Below, one piece after another: positions 1 to 8,669 of a stretch of 25,488 bases of DNA. This stretch comes from Chryseobacterium sp. (GTDB lineage: Bacteria > Bacteroidota > Bacteroidia > Flavobacteriales > Weeksellaceae). The stretch lies in the NCBI GenBank assembly GCA_030146295.1, contig JASLCD010000075.1, positions 1 through 25,488 of the forward strand. The letters run 5' to 3'. Both the position numbers and the translations under genes were made by a program. The notes below the pieces were generated by a model. The model was not told the DNA's origin. It did not search any database and saw only the letters and a list, made by a program, of their open reading frames with translations. The stretch's first letter is position 1, and each line of letters starts with the position of its first letter.

Positions 1-18
1 GTATCTAAAAAAAGAAAA

Positions 19-3000
19 ATGGCAAAACGTACAGATATAAAAACAATTTTAGTAATCGGTTCAGGACCTATCATCATTGGTCAGGCAGCTGAATTTGATT
101 ACGCAGGAACGCAGGCTTGTCTGTCTCTGAAGGAAGAAGGCTACAAGGTAATCTTGATCAACTCAAACCCTGCAACGATCATGACGGATGTGGAAATCGC
201 GGATAAAGTATATATCGAGCCGATTTCATTACAGTTTGTAAGCCACATTATCAGAAAAGAACGTCCGGATGCATTATTACCTACACTGGGAGGTCAGACA
301 GGTCTGAACATGGCGGTAGAATTGGAAAAATCAGGAATTCTTGAAGAGTGTAAAGTGGAAGTATTGGGAACAAAGCTTTCTGCCATCAACAGAGCAGAAG
401 ACAGAGACCTTTTCCGTGAGTTGATGCGAGAACTGAACGAGCCGGTACCGGAATCTGATATCGTAAATACGGTAGAAGGAGCACTCGCTTTTGCAGATGC
501 AATCGGATATCCTGTAATTGTTCGTCCTGCCTTTACAATGGGAGGAACAGGAGGTGGTATCGCTTCCAACGAGGTAGAATTAAAAGAAATTGCCGAATTA
601 GGATTAAAGCACAGCCCGGTAACACAATGTTTGATTGAAAAATCAATCGCTGGTTTCAAAGAAATTGAATATGAAGTAATGCGTGATGCAAACGACAACG
701 CCATTGTAGTTTGTAACATGGAAAATATTGACCCGGTAGGAGTTCACACAGGAGACTCTATCGTAGTTGCACCTTCTCAGACGCTTTCAGACAGAGAGTA
801 TCAGTTACTGAGAAATGCTTCCCTGAAAATCATCAGAGCGTTAGGAATTGAGGGAGGATGTAACGTACAGTTAGCTTTAGATCCGCATTCATTCGAATAT
901 TATATCATCGAGGTAAACCCTAGAGTTTCCCGTTCATCAGCGTTAGCAAGTAAGGCAACAGGATATCCGATTGCGAAAATTGCTGCAAAAATTGCTGTAG
1001 GATTGACTCTGGATGAAATCATGAACCCGGTAACCGGAAAAACATACGCATGTTTCGAGCCGGCTCTTGACTACGTAGTAACAAAATTCCCAAGATTCCC
1101 ATTCGATAAATTTGAAACTGCAGACAGAAGACTTTCTACTCAGATGAAAGCCACTGGTGAAGTAATGGCCATCGGAAGAAACCTTGAAGAATCTTTGCAG
1201 AAAGCGATCCGTTCATTAGAAACAGGAATCAAGCACCTTGGATTAAAAACAAAACAAGCTGGAGCACTTACTGCGGAGGAAATCGAAAGAAGAATCAGAG
1301 TATGTGATGATGAGAGACTTTTCATTATCGGAGATGCTTTAAGAAGAGGGTACGACTGGGAGCAGATTGTAGAATGGAGCAAAATTGATAAATTCTTCAT
1401 CTGGAAACTGAAAAAGCTGGTTGACTTTGAAAAAGTAATCGCTGCCAACAAATTTGATAAAGAAATATTAATTGAAGCTAAGAGATTAGGTTTTGCAGAT
1501 ATCAATATCGCTGTTCTTTGGGATGTAAAAGAACGTGAGGTTTTCAACTTCAGAAAAGAAAACGGAGTAATGCCGGTTTACAAAATGGTAGACACTTGTG
1601 CTGCTGAGTTTGAAAGTGAAACGCCTTATTTCTACGGAACTTACGAAGAAGAGAACGAAAGCGTTGTTTCAGACAAAGAAAAAATCATCGTACTAGGTTC
1701 AGGACCTATCAGAATCGGACAGGGAGTAGAATTTGACTACGCTACTGTTCACTCAGTATGGGCGATCAAAGAAATGGGCTACGAAGCGATTATCATCAAT
1801 AACAACCCTGAAACTGTTTCTACAGACTTCTCAATCTCTGACAAACTATACTTCGAGCCGCTTACTGAAGAAGATGTAATGAACATCATCGAGCTTGAAA
1901 AACCTAAGGGTGTAGTTGTACAGTTCGGAGGGCAGACTGCGATTAACCTTGCAGATAAATTAGCATCTCACGGCGTTCAGATCTTAGGAACTTCACTCGA
2001 AGATCTTGACAGAGCTGAAAACAGAGATAAATTTGAAAAAGCACTTCAGGAACTTGGAATCCCTCAGCCAAAAGGAAGAACTTCAACTTCTAAAGAAGAA
2101 GCTATAAAAATTGCTAACGAGATCGGTTACCCGGTATTGGTACGTCCAAGCTACGTTCTTGGAGGTAGAGCAATGGAGATTGTATATGCAGAAGCAGAAC
2201 TGGCTTACTACATGGAACATGCAGTGGAGGCGAGCCCTGAGCACCCTGTTTTGGTTGACAAATACATGGTAGGAAAAGAGATCGAAGTAGATGCCATCTG
2301 CGATGGTGAAACAGTAGTGATTCCGGGAATTATGGAGCACATCGAAAGAGCAGGAGTTCACTCCGGAGACTCTATCGCAGTATATCCGCCACAGAATATC
2401 TCTCAGAGCGAAATTGATACTTTGGTAGACTATACACAGAGACTGGCAAAAGGACTGAAAGTGATCGGATTAATGAACATCCAATACGTTCTTTTTGAAG
2501 GAAATGTATATGTGATCGAAGTAAACCCTCGTTCTTCAAGAACAGTTCCTTTCCTATCCAAAATCACGGAGGTTCCGATGGCTAACCTTGCAACAAAGGC
2601 AATCCTGGGACAAAGGCTGAAAGATTTAGGATACGAAAACGGATTGGTTCCAAACAAAGAAGGAGTATTTGTAAAAGTACCGGTATTCTCTTTCTCTAAA
2701 CTAACGAAAGTTGACATCTCTTTAGGCCCTGAAATGAAGTCTACAGGAGAAGTTATGGGGAAAGATACAACCCTTGAAAAGGCACTTTACAAAGGATTGG
2801 TTGCAGCAGGAAGAAAAGTTCCTATGCACGGTTCCATCCTTTTCACAGTAGCTGATAAGCACAAAGATGAAGCAGCAGCTCTGGCAGCAAGATTCCATGA
2901 AGTAGGATTCAGAATCTGGGCTACAGAAGGTACAGCAAAGTTCTTTGAAGAAAAAGGAATCCCTTGCAAGATAGGGTACAAAATCGGAGAAGAAAGTGTA

Positions 3001-3201
3001 AACCTTATCGACCTGATCCAGAAAGGAAAAGTTCAGTACGTTGTGAATACCACTACAAAAGGTAAACAGGCAGAAAGAGACGGATTCCAGATCAGAAGAA
3101 TGAGTGTGGAAAATGGTGTTCCTTGTTTAACTTCAATGGATACAGTAGAAGCAATTCTAAAAGTAATCGAAAGCATGAGCTTCAAAATGGAGACGATGTA
3201 A
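19..3201 (+). CDS. carB: Carbamoyl-phosphate synthase large subunit
   Basis: The product makes carbamoyl phosphate from bicarbonate, ATP and ammonia delivered by the small subunit CarA, feeding pyrimidine and arginine synthesis in the cytoplasm. At 1060 aa it is close to the ~1070 aa usual for the family. The internal duplication is plain: GSGPIIIGQAAEFDYAG near residue 15 and GSGPIRIGQGVEFDYA near 560 open the two ATP-grasp halves (carboxyphosphate and carbamoyl-phosphate steps). Each half carries an EVNPR motif. The C-terminal part from about residue 936 is the MGS-like allosteric domain. The ATG follows an A-rich stretch 18 nt from the window edge, so carA may lie just upstream but cannot be seen. 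A strong terminator follows. Nothing looks damaged. Identification is secure. Confidence 0.98.
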   Translation: MAKRTDIKTILVIGSGPIIIGQAAEFDYAGTQACLSLKEEGYKVILINSNPATIMTDVEIADKVYIEPISLQFVSHIIRKERPDALLPTLGGQTGLNMAVELEKSGILEECKVEVLGTKLSAINRAEDRDLFRELMRELNEPVPESDIVNTVEGALAFADAIGYPVIVRPAFTMGGTGGGIASNEVELKEIAELGLKHSPVTQCLIEKSIAGFKEIEYEVMRDANDNAIVVCNMENIDPVGVHTGDSIVVAPSQTLSDREYQLLRNASLKIIRALGIEGGCNVQLALDPHSFEYYIIEVNPRVSRSSALASKATGYPIAKIAAKIAVGLTLDEIMNPVTGKTYACFEPALDYVVTKFPRFPFDKFETADRRLSTQMKATGEVMAIGRNLEESLQKAIRSLETGIKHLGLKTKQAGALTAEEIERRIRVCDDERLFIIGDALRRGYDWEQIVEWSKIDKFFIWKLKKLVDFEKVIAANKFDKEILIEAKRLGFADINIAVLWDVKEREVFNFRKENGVMPVYKMVDTCAAEFESETPYFYGTYEEENESVVSDKEKIIVLGSGPIRIGQGVEFDYATVHSVWAIKEMGYEAIIINNNPETVSTDFSISDKLYFEPLTEEDVMNIIELEKPKGVVVQFGGQTAINLADKLASHGVQILGTSLEDLDRAENRDKFEKALQELGIPQPKGRTSTSKEEAIKIANEIGYPVLVRPSYVLGGRAMEIVYAEAELAYYMEHAVEASPEHPVLVDKYMVGKEIEVDAICDGETVVIPGIMEHIERAGVHSGDSIAVYPPQNISQSEIDTLVDYTQRLAKGLKVIGLMNIQYVLFEGNVYVIEVNPRSSRTVPFLSKITEVPMANLATKAILGQRLKDLGYENGLVPNKEGVFVKVPVFSFSKLTKVDISLGPEMKSTGEVMGKDTTLEKALYKGLVAAGRKVPMHGSILFTVADKHKDEAAALAARFHEVGFRIWATEGTAKFFEEKGIPCKIGYKIGEESVNLIDLIQKGKVQYVVNTTTKGKQAERDGFQIRRMSVENGVPCLTSMDTVEAILKVIESMSFKMETM

Positions 3202-3224
3202 TTTCGAACTAGAATAAATATTGT

Positions 3225-3261
3225 AAACCTCATAGATTTCTGAAATCTATGAGGTTTTTTC
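3225..3261 (+). terminator. Rho-independent terminator of carB
   Basis: AAACCTCATAGATTTC (3225-3240) is followed after one base by its exact reverse complement (3242-3257) and then a T-run. This is a long perfect hairpin 24 nt after the carB stop codon. Confidence 0.93.
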
Positions 3262-3333
3262 TATATAAATTCTATAATTTAGGGTAGTAAATATTTCGAT
3301 TAAAAAGAATATCGTGGCATTATCAATTATTCT

Positions 3334-3726
3334 ATGAAAAAAATACTTTTTGCACTTACTATTGTATTAGGAGTTATATTTATTCTCAATATCAATTTTC
3401 CATTAAAAAAGCAGGATATTTATGGGAAATATATTAACATGAATTTTGATAAGCCAATTTGCTGTGTGGAAGCTCCTCATACCGCTGATACTTTAGTTTT
3501 ATATAAAGATAATACGTTCAAAAGCAAATTTTATGGGACTGGGACATACAAATTAGATAATGGAATAAATCCTGAAATAGAACTTCATTATACAGATTTT
3601 GGTCAGCCAGCTGCTTACAAAACCTATTTTTTAAATGGAATATTTGAAACGCCGAAGATTATGCTGAATGCAGATTCCCATCATTATTATGAAAAACTTG
3701 ATGTAAAAAACATAGCTCCTCATTAA
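3334..3726 (+). CDS. Small membrane-anchored or exported hypothetical protein
   Basis: I do not recognise a family. The 130-aa product begins MKKILFALTIVLGVIFILNI, one hydrophobic segment (residues 4-20) with no clear signal-peptidase site and no lipobox, so it is probably an N-terminally anchored periplasmic protein. The remainder is short strand-rich sequence with DTLVLYKDNTFKSKFYGTGTY, the kind of pattern seen in small lipocalin-like or copper-resistance-like domains of Bacteroidota. A CC pair lies at residues 43-44. It stands alone: the carB terminator lies upstream, and 136 nt separate it from the next gene. The reading frame, composition and secretion signal support a real gene. No function is claimed. 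Confidence 0.7.
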   Translation: MKKILFALTIVLGVIFILNINFPLKKQDIYGKYINMNFDKPICCVEAPHTADTLVLYKDNTFKSKFYGTGTYKLDNGINPEIELHYTDFGQPAAYKTYFLNGIFETPKIMLNADSHHYYEKLDVKNIAPH

Positions 3727-3862
3727 TTATCAATCATTTTTATCATACCAGCTTAAAAACTACATTATGTTTACCGAATTATTTATAAATTAGAGCGTTA
3801 AAATTCAGGCTGTTATTATTATTTAAAAACTAATAAAAATTCCACCAAATCAAAATATAACC

Positions 3863-4363
3863 ATGGCAGAATATTACGCAAAATCAAGTAATTCTTTATC
3901 TTTTGAAATCACAAGAGAAGAAAAATTAATTGGAAAACTTACTTATACAAGCTGGTTTAAATTTAATGCTGTTATTGAAATTGCAGATGGTCGTACCTAT
4001 CAGGTGGAGCCAAAAGGTTTTTGGGGAACCACTATTGAGCTGAAAGATCATGAAAGAGTGCTTCTGAAATTCAGAATGAACTGGAATGGGGAAATTGTAG
4101 TACAGACTTATTTTGATGGAATTAAAAATGGCTATCTTTTTAAGCACAGAGGCATTTTTAAAGAATCATTTGTCCTCACAGATCAGAATGGCGTAGAGCT
4201 GATGGTGATAAAACCCCATCTGAAATGGACTTCTATGAATTATGAATATCAGATTACCTCCTCTGATGCTTTTGAAACGTTCCCAGATAAAGAAATTGTT
4301 TTAATCAACGCACTCCATTGTGCCAATTATTATATGTCGATGATGGCAGCAGCCGTGATATAA
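3863..4363 (+). CDS. Hypothetical cytosolic protein, possibly LURP-one/tubby-like
   Basis: The 166-aa product has no signal peptide and no convincing membrane segment. It consists of repeated short beta-strand patterns (SFEITREEKLIGKLTY, YQVEPKGFWGTTIEL, VLLKFRMNWNGEIVVQ, FVLTDQNGVELMVIKP), which resemble the antiparallel barrel of LURP-one-related/tubby-like proteins. That is a pattern-level guess, not an established assignment. The C-terminus (INALHCANYYMSMMAAAVI) is more hydrophobic and could be the central helix of such a barrel. The gene is monocistronic, with a terminator hairpin 32 nt after the stop codon and a convergent neighbour beyond it. No clear -7 promoter motif was found upstream. 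Confidence 0.75.
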   Translation: MAEYYAKSSNSLSFEITREEKLIGKLTYTSWFKFNAVIEIADGRTYQVEPKGFWGTTIELKDHERVLLKFRMNWNGEIVVQTYFDGIKNGYLFKHRGIFKESFVLTDQNGVELMVIKPHLKWTSMNYEYQITSSDAFETFPDKEIVLINALHCANYYMSMMAAAVI

Positions 4364-4395
4364 ATATTGAACAGAAATAAGTGAAAATCATTATA

Positions 4396-4423
4396 AAAAG
4401 CGGAAGAGAAATCTTTCGCTTTT
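4396..4423 (+). terminator. Terminator of the 3863-4363 gene
   Basis: AAAAGCGGAAGA pairs with TCTTTCGCTTTT across a GAAA tetraloop (4408-4411), with a single G-U wobble and T-rich sequence after it. It lies between convergent genes and, given the A-rich left arm, may work in both directions. Confidence 0.85.
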
Positions 4424-4448
4424 CTGTTTTATCATGGATGGCTCTAAA

Positions 4449-4850
4449 TTACTTTTCCAAAGCCTTTGAAACTGTCAGACTATCTTCCAGCAATCGATAA
4501 CGAGTAATTTTATTATTTTGAATACGCATCTGGATACAGAATAAAGACTCTACAATTCTGCCTGTTTCAAGCATTTTTGTCACAAATTCTCCAGTGATAA
4601 CTGCATTTTCATCATCGTTGAAAATATGATCAATTTTTGCAGAAACGGGTTCTGTATTTTTCCATAACAGTTCAAAAAAATCCATGACTTCCTGCTTATT
4701 GTTTCTTACTCCCAACCAAGGCGCCTTTTGTTCATCACCAGGTATATACCAGTCTACAGTATCAGAAAAAAGACTAGTTAATTCTGTTAGATTTCTTTCC
4801 GACATAAACTGTAGAAATTGCTGAATGGTTTCTTGGATGTTGTTGCTCAT
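4449..4850 (-). CDS. NTF2/SnoaL-like protein
   Basis: The 133-aa product fits the small nuclear-transport-factor-2/SnoaL-like fold. It opens with helices (IQETIQQFLQFMSERNLTELTSLFSDTVDWYIPG), continues with PWLGVRNNKQEVMDFFELLW, and ends in alternating beta strands with the pattern VITGEFVTKMLETGRIVESLFCIQMRIQ. Family members are cyclases, isomerases, hydrolases or simple ligand binders, and the sequence does not say which. I place the start at the ATG at 4850. An in-frame ATG at 4871 would add MILIFQE, which looks like leader sequence. The gene is divergent from the siderophore receptor, with 198 nt between the starts. It is probably monocistronic. Confidence 0.82.
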   Translation of the reverse strand: MSNNIQETIQQFLQFMSERNLTELTSLFSDTVDWYIPGDEQKAPWLGVRNNKQEVMDFFELLWKNTEPVSAKIDHIFNDDENAVITGEFVTKMLETGRIVESLFCIQMRIQNNKITRYRLLEDSLTVSKALEK

Positions 4851-4978
4851 TTCTTGAAAAATTAGAATCAATAATTGACTTTGTATAGAGTATGAAGATA
4901 AGAAAAATTTAAATTCTAATAGTTGTATGTTTTGTTGAATCCTTTATTGATGGGCTATTTCATAAAGTTAATTTCATG

Positions 4979-4991
4979 ATATGTGTCATAT
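4979..4991. promoter_or_regulatory. Possible operator upstream of the siderophore receptor
   Basis: ATATG-TGT-CATAT is a perfect 5-bp inverted repeat with a 3-nt spacer, embedded in the looser ATGAN6TCAT pair. Its centre lies about 45 nt upstream of the start site predicted from the TAATTTTG box, where an activator or iron repressor could act. No known consensus was matched with confidence. Confidence 0.3.
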
Positions 4992-5018
4992 TTTTATTTA
5001 GAATTAATAAAAATAAAA

Positions 5019-5026
5019 TAATTTTG
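5019..5026 (+). promoter_or_regulatory. -7 promoter element of the siderophore receptor gene
   Basis: TAATTTTG matches the Bacteroidota -7 consensus TAnnTTTG exactly and ends 22 nt before the receptor ATG. No clear TTTG -33 element is visible at the right distance. Confidence 0.6.
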
Positions 5027-5048
5027 CAGAACTAACTTAATTATAAAC

Positions 5049-7199
5049 ATGAAAAAAACTATTATTTCTGCAGCTCTATTAGCCGTAACGATGCTGAGTG
5101 CCCAGGAAACGGATACCATTAAAGTGGCTGAAATTCAGTCCGTATCACTTCAGGGAACTCACAATTACAGAACCAAAAAATCTGAATCAATTGCAAGACT
5201 TCCTCTGGAAAACCTTGAAAATCCAACTGTCTACAACCTTGTTCCTAAAGAAATCATCAGTGAAATGGGGGCAATGGACTTCAATACAGCTATGGCTTCT
5301 GCTCCAGGAGTAGTGGTAAGCAACAGCGTGAATGACAGCGGAAATGATATTTTCATGAGAGGATTCAGTTCAAACGCCAGTTTCAGAAACGGGTTGATTC
5401 AAAATCCAAGGGTACAGTCTGAGATCGCTAATATCGAGAGAGTAGAAGTAATAAAAGGACCATCCGGAACTTTATTCGGAGGAACACTCGCCAATTACGG
5501 AGGTGTTGTAAATATTGTAACGAAAAAACCACAGGAAAACTTCGGAGGAATTATCAATTATACCACCGGAAGCTGGGGAATGAACAGAATTACTGCCGAT
5601 GTAAACACCCCTTTGAACAAAGAGAAAACAGCATTGGCAAGATTCAATGTAGCGGCTTATTCTCAGGATTCTTTTCAGGATGCGGGCTACAACAAAGGAT
5701 TATTTTTTTCCGGAAGTGTTTTGTATAAAGTAAGTGATAAAACCACCGTAACACTTGATACAGAATTCCATGCTCCTGAAAAAACATTGAATGCGTATGT
5801 AAGAAACTCAGAAAAGCTGACTTTACATTCAATGAAAGATCTTGAAGTAGCTTATAAAAGAGCATTCACAAGTAATGATATCGGTTCCAAAAGAACCAAT
5901 TTTGTGACGATGGCTGAGGTTACCCATAAATTCAATGATCAATGGACTTCAAGAACCTCTTACCAAAGAGGAGAAGCCAATGAAAATGAATCGATCTTTT
6001 TAGTGCTTAGATATTTGAATAATAATCAGGTAGAAAGAATGATCCGTCCTTTTGACAGCTTTAAAGTAACCACAGACAATATCCAGCAGAATTTTACAGG
6101 GGATTTTAAAATAGGAAGGTTAAGAAACCGCCTTGTCGTGGGAATAGATTACTTCCAGCAAAGAACAAAATATCAGTTTCCTTATTACGAAGCCAACGGA
6201 TACAGCAATGTTTTCATGCCTTATGACAAAGTGAATCTGGACAGTTCTTCGGCATGGGATCCTATCTCAAGAAACAAATTCATGAACAGAGAGAGAAAAT
6301 CTACAGAATCTGATATTACGACTTTCAGAACGATCAGTGGTTATATTTCCAATGTTTTAAATATCACAGATAACTTACTGGTGATGGCCAGTTTGAGAGT
6401 AGATAGTTATAAAAATGATGATATGGTGGTAAATGGTGTAGAGATCTCTACCAAAAACGGATATGCTGAAAATAAGGTTTCCGGTTACAGTCAGACCCAG
6501 TTTTCTCCAAAGTTCGGATTGGTGTATGAAATTGTAAAAGAACAGATTTCATTCTTTGCCAATTATGTGAACGGATTTAAAAACTATGCTCCATCATTGA
6601 ATGAAGTCGGTGTTTTGACAAAATGGGATCCGGAGCAGGGAAATCAGATTGAAACAGGTTTTAAAGTAGATCTTTTCCATAAAAAATTACTGACGACCGT
6701 AAGCTACTATAATATTAATGTTAAAAACAGACTGGTTGCAGATCCGGGTGGAATAGGAAGTATTCAGGATGGGAATATCAAAAGTCAGGGACTGGAAATA
6801 GGCATCATTGCCAATCCTTTCAAAGGATGGAATATTGTTGCCGGATACGGATATAACGACAACAAATATGATGACCGAAGCAAAGACAGCGGAAAGAGAA
6901 TCGCCTGGACGCCAAAGCATGTAGCCAATTTATGGACAAGCTACAAAATTATGGATGGCGCTTATGAAGGACTTGGTTTTGGAGCCGGATTTAATTTTGT
7001 AGATCAAACCTATATCAATATTGTTAATCATTTTCTTGCTCCTTCTTATACTACTGTAGGGGCTACCATTTTCTATGATAAGAAAAAATACAGAATCGGT
7101 CTGAAAATGAATAATGCTCTGAATGAAAACTACTGGAACTTCTACGGACAGCCACAGAAGCCAAGAGAAATCCTTGCCAATTTTGCATTCAAATTTTAA
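5049..7199 (+). CDS. TonB-dependent siderophore receptor
   Basis: This is an outer-membrane channel that imports ferric siderophores using TonB energy. The 716-aa product starts with a signal peptide (MKKTIISAALLAVTMLSAQ). A plug domain follows at about residues 50-165, with FNTAMASAPGVVVSNSVN, IFMRGFSSN and the signature RVEVIKGPSGTLFGG. The rest is a long beta-barrel ending in Phe (FAFKF), as expected of outer-membrane barrels. It lacks the N-terminal carboxypeptidase-like domain typical of SusC, which together with the FMRGF and IKGPSG motifs points to the siderophore class rather than a glycan importer. The PepSY and esterase genes downstream support an iron role. The exact ligand cannot be told. 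A TAATTTTG promoter box lies 22 nt upstream. Confidence 0.93.
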   Translation: MKKTIISAALLAVTMLSAQETDTIKVAEIQSVSLQGTHNYRTKKSESIARLPLENLENPTVYNLVPKEIISEMGAMDFNTAMASAPGVVVSNSVNDSGNDIFMRGFSSNASFRNGLIQNPRVQSEIANIERVEVIKGPSGTLFGGTLANYGGVVNIVTKKPQENFGGIINYTTGSWGMNRITADVNTPLNKEKTALARFNVAAYSQDSFQDAGYNKGLFFSGSVLYKVSDKTTVTLDTEFHAPEKTLNAYVRNSEKLTLHSMKDLEVAYKRAFTSNDIGSKRTNFVTMAEVTHKFNDQWTSRTSYQRGEANENESIFLVLRYLNNNQVERMIRPFDSFKVTTDNIQQNFTGDFKIGRLRNRLVVGIDYFQQRTKYQFPYYEANGYSNVFMPYDKVNLDSSSAWDPISRNKFMNRERKSTESDITTFRTISGYISNVLNITDNLLVMASLRVDSYKNDDMVVNGVEISTKNGYAENKVSGYSQTQFSPKFGLVYEIVKEQISFFANYVNGFKNYAPSLNEVGVLTKWDPEQGNQIETGFKVDLFHKKLLTTVSYYNINVKNRLVADPGGIGSIQDGNIKSQGLEIGIIANPFKGWNIVAGYGYNDNKYDDRSKDSGKRIAWTPKHVANLWTSYKIMDGAYEGLGFGAGFNFVDQTYINIVNHFLAPSYTTVGATIFYDKKKYRIGLKMNNALNENYWNFYGQPQKPREILANFAFKF

Positions 7200-7245
7200 T
7201 ACCTGAAAAACAAAAAATCTTAAATAAAAGATAAGGATGAAAACC

Positions 7246-7373
7246 GCAAAGGTGCAACGCTTTGATTTATAATATTTATTTCTGAAGCCTTCAAATATGC
7301 TAAAGTAAACGGCAGCAGGAATAACTCTTTTCACTTTACAAACATGCTATTATAAATACGATTGCGCCTTTGC
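7246..7373. repeat. ~128-bp element with imperfect terminal inverted repeats
   Basis: The left end GCAAAGGTGCAA (7246-7257) pairs with TTGCGCCTTTGC (7362-7373) with one G-U. Inside it, TTTATAATA (7266-7274) pairs exactly with TATTATAAA (7348-7356). The ~73-nt core contains no reading frame of note. The shape suggests a short non-coding dispersed repeat (MITE-like), and the GCAAAGGCGCAA end resembles intergenic repeats I associate with flavobacterial genomes. A long-range RNA hairpin separating receptor expression from the next gene is the alternative. Confidence 0.6.
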
Positions 7374-7387
7374 ATTTTCTACCATTA

Positions 7388-7395
7388 TATTTTTG
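7388..7395 (+). promoter_or_regulatory. -7 promoter element of the PepSY gene
   Basis: TATTTTTG matches TAnnTTTG. Transcription would begin at or just beyond the ATG at 7397, so if this promoter is used, the in-frame ATG at 7412 (MENKKTNP) is the more likely start. Confidence 0.45.
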
Positions 7396-7396
7396 A

Positions 7397-8650
7397 ATGG
7401 ATAAAACAGATATGGAAAATAAAAAAACTAATCCTAAAAAAAAACACGGAAAATCCCTTACCAAAAGGATCACCGGCTGGCTGCATCTGTGGCTCGGCCT
7501 GGTTTCCGGAATCATTGTGCTTACCGTTACTCTTTCGGGAACGGTATTTGTCTTTTGTGACGAAATTATTGATCTGTGCGGTGGAAGCGCCAAATATGTT
7601 CAGGTTCCGGCTCATGTTAAAAAAATGACACCCGAAGAATTGCTTGTCCAGTTTCACAAACAGGTTCCGGACAGAAAAGCGTTCTATTTTGATACTTACA
7701 AAGAAGCAGACAGAAGTTTCAGGGTAGCTTCAGCAACGAAGCCTCCTAAAGATAAAAATATTGATAAAGCAGAGAAACCCAAGAAGAAAGAGCGAGGTCC
7801 ACGAGGTGTATTTGCTTATCATTATCTCAATCCTTACACCGGAAAAGTAATTGGCTCTACAAAAAGCTATGAGTTTTTCTATGTTGTAGCCCATATTCAT
7901 GCGCAGCTATTGGCAGGAAAGTTTGGGAAAACGGTGGTTGGAGTTGCTTCCATCATATTTTTTATCCAGCTTATCGGCGGACTGATTCTCTGGTGGCCAA
8001 AAAAATGGAACAAAACCACAAGAACAACAGCTTTTAAAATTAAATCCGGAACAAAATGGCGCAGGAAAAACTACGATTTTCATAATGTGTTTGGGTTTTA
8101 CTCATTGCTTCCGGCTGTGTTTATTACCATTACAGGACTGATTATGGCCTATGAGGTTTTAACCCATCTTACCCAGCAGGCTTTCGGAGGAGCTGTAGAC
8201 GCCCATACCATTGCAGAAAAATATGAACCTGAGTTTGATCCGGAGAAGAAAGCGTTGTCCTATACCGATTTTGTAGAAAGAAAATTTAAAGAGTTTCCTG
8301 ATGCAAAACAGTTCAGAATGAGTATTCCTAGAAATGATTCTGCAACAGTATATCATGTCGGAGTAGCTCAGTTTATTGGACTGAAAAGTCTTGTCAACGG
8401 AAAAAGTATGGAAACCAACAAATACACAGGAAATGAGATTGACTATCCTAAAGAAGTTCAGATGCATGAAGTAATAGAACACATGAATTTTGATCTTCAC
8501 GTCGGCTATTGGGGCGGAATGTTCGGTAAAATATTCACTTTCATCATCGGAATTATCTGTACCAGTCTCCCGATTACCGGATTCCTGATCTGGTGGGGCC
8601 GAAGAAATAAATCCCCTAAAAAGAATAAAGAAATTAAAAATATTCATTAA
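7397..8650 (+). CDS. PepSY-associated TM protein (PiuB-like)
   Basis: This inner-membrane protein belongs to the PepSY_TM family, often encoded beside siderophore receptors and proposed to help reduce or release iron from imported ferric siderophores. The 417-aa product shows four membrane spans: RITGWLHLWLGLVSGIIVL (about residues 25-55), VVGVASIIFFIQLIGGLIL (about 180-200), FGFYSLLPAVFITITGLI (about 230-250) and FTFIIGIICTSLPITGFLIWW near the C-terminus. Conserved His positions sit by the membrane (WLHLWLG, AHIHAQLL, DFHNVFGFYS, HEVIEHMNFDLHVG). A charged Lys-rich insert (about 118-132) precedes the second span. The start could be 7412 rather than 7397. It lies 197 nt after the receptor, across a repeat element, and 19 nt before the esterase, so it shares a transcript at least with the latter. 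Confidence 0.9.
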   Translation: MDKTDMENKKTNPKKKHGKSLTKRITGWLHLWLGLVSGIIVLTVTLSGTVFVFCDEIIDLCGGSAKYVQVPAHVKKMTPEELLVQFHKQVPDRKAFYFDTYKEADRSFRVASATKPPKDKNIDKAEKPKKKERGPRGVFAYHYLNPYTGKVIGSTKSYEFFYVVAHIHAQLLAGKFGKTVVGVASIIFFIQLIGGLILWWPKKWNKTTRTTAFKIKSGTKWRRKNYDFHNVFGFYSLLPAVFITITGLIMAYEVLTHLTQQAFGGAVDAHTIAEKYEPEFDPEKKALSYTDFVERKFKEFPDAKQFRMSIPRNDSATVYHVGVAQFIGLKSLVNGKSMETNKYTGNEIDYPKEVQMHEVIEHMNFDLHVGYWGGMFGKIFTFIIGIICTSLPITGFLIWWGRRNKSPKKNKEIKNIH

Positions 8651-8669
8651 CAAAGAAAAGACTCACACC

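Noticed and set aside
294..1547. Long - strand frames inside carB (294-719 and 1140-1547)
   Set aside because: They are antisense shadows of a clearly coding gene, with low-complexity Ser-rich products and no family resemblance.
7362..7657. Short frames on both strands near the PepSY gene start
   Set aside because: They overlap the repeat element and the start of the PepSY gene in other frames, and have no start context or family resemblance.
8159..8653. 164-codon - strand frame inside the PepSY gene
   Set aside because: Its product is rich in Phe, Ser and Ile without any domain, and the opposite frame is a well-supported gene.
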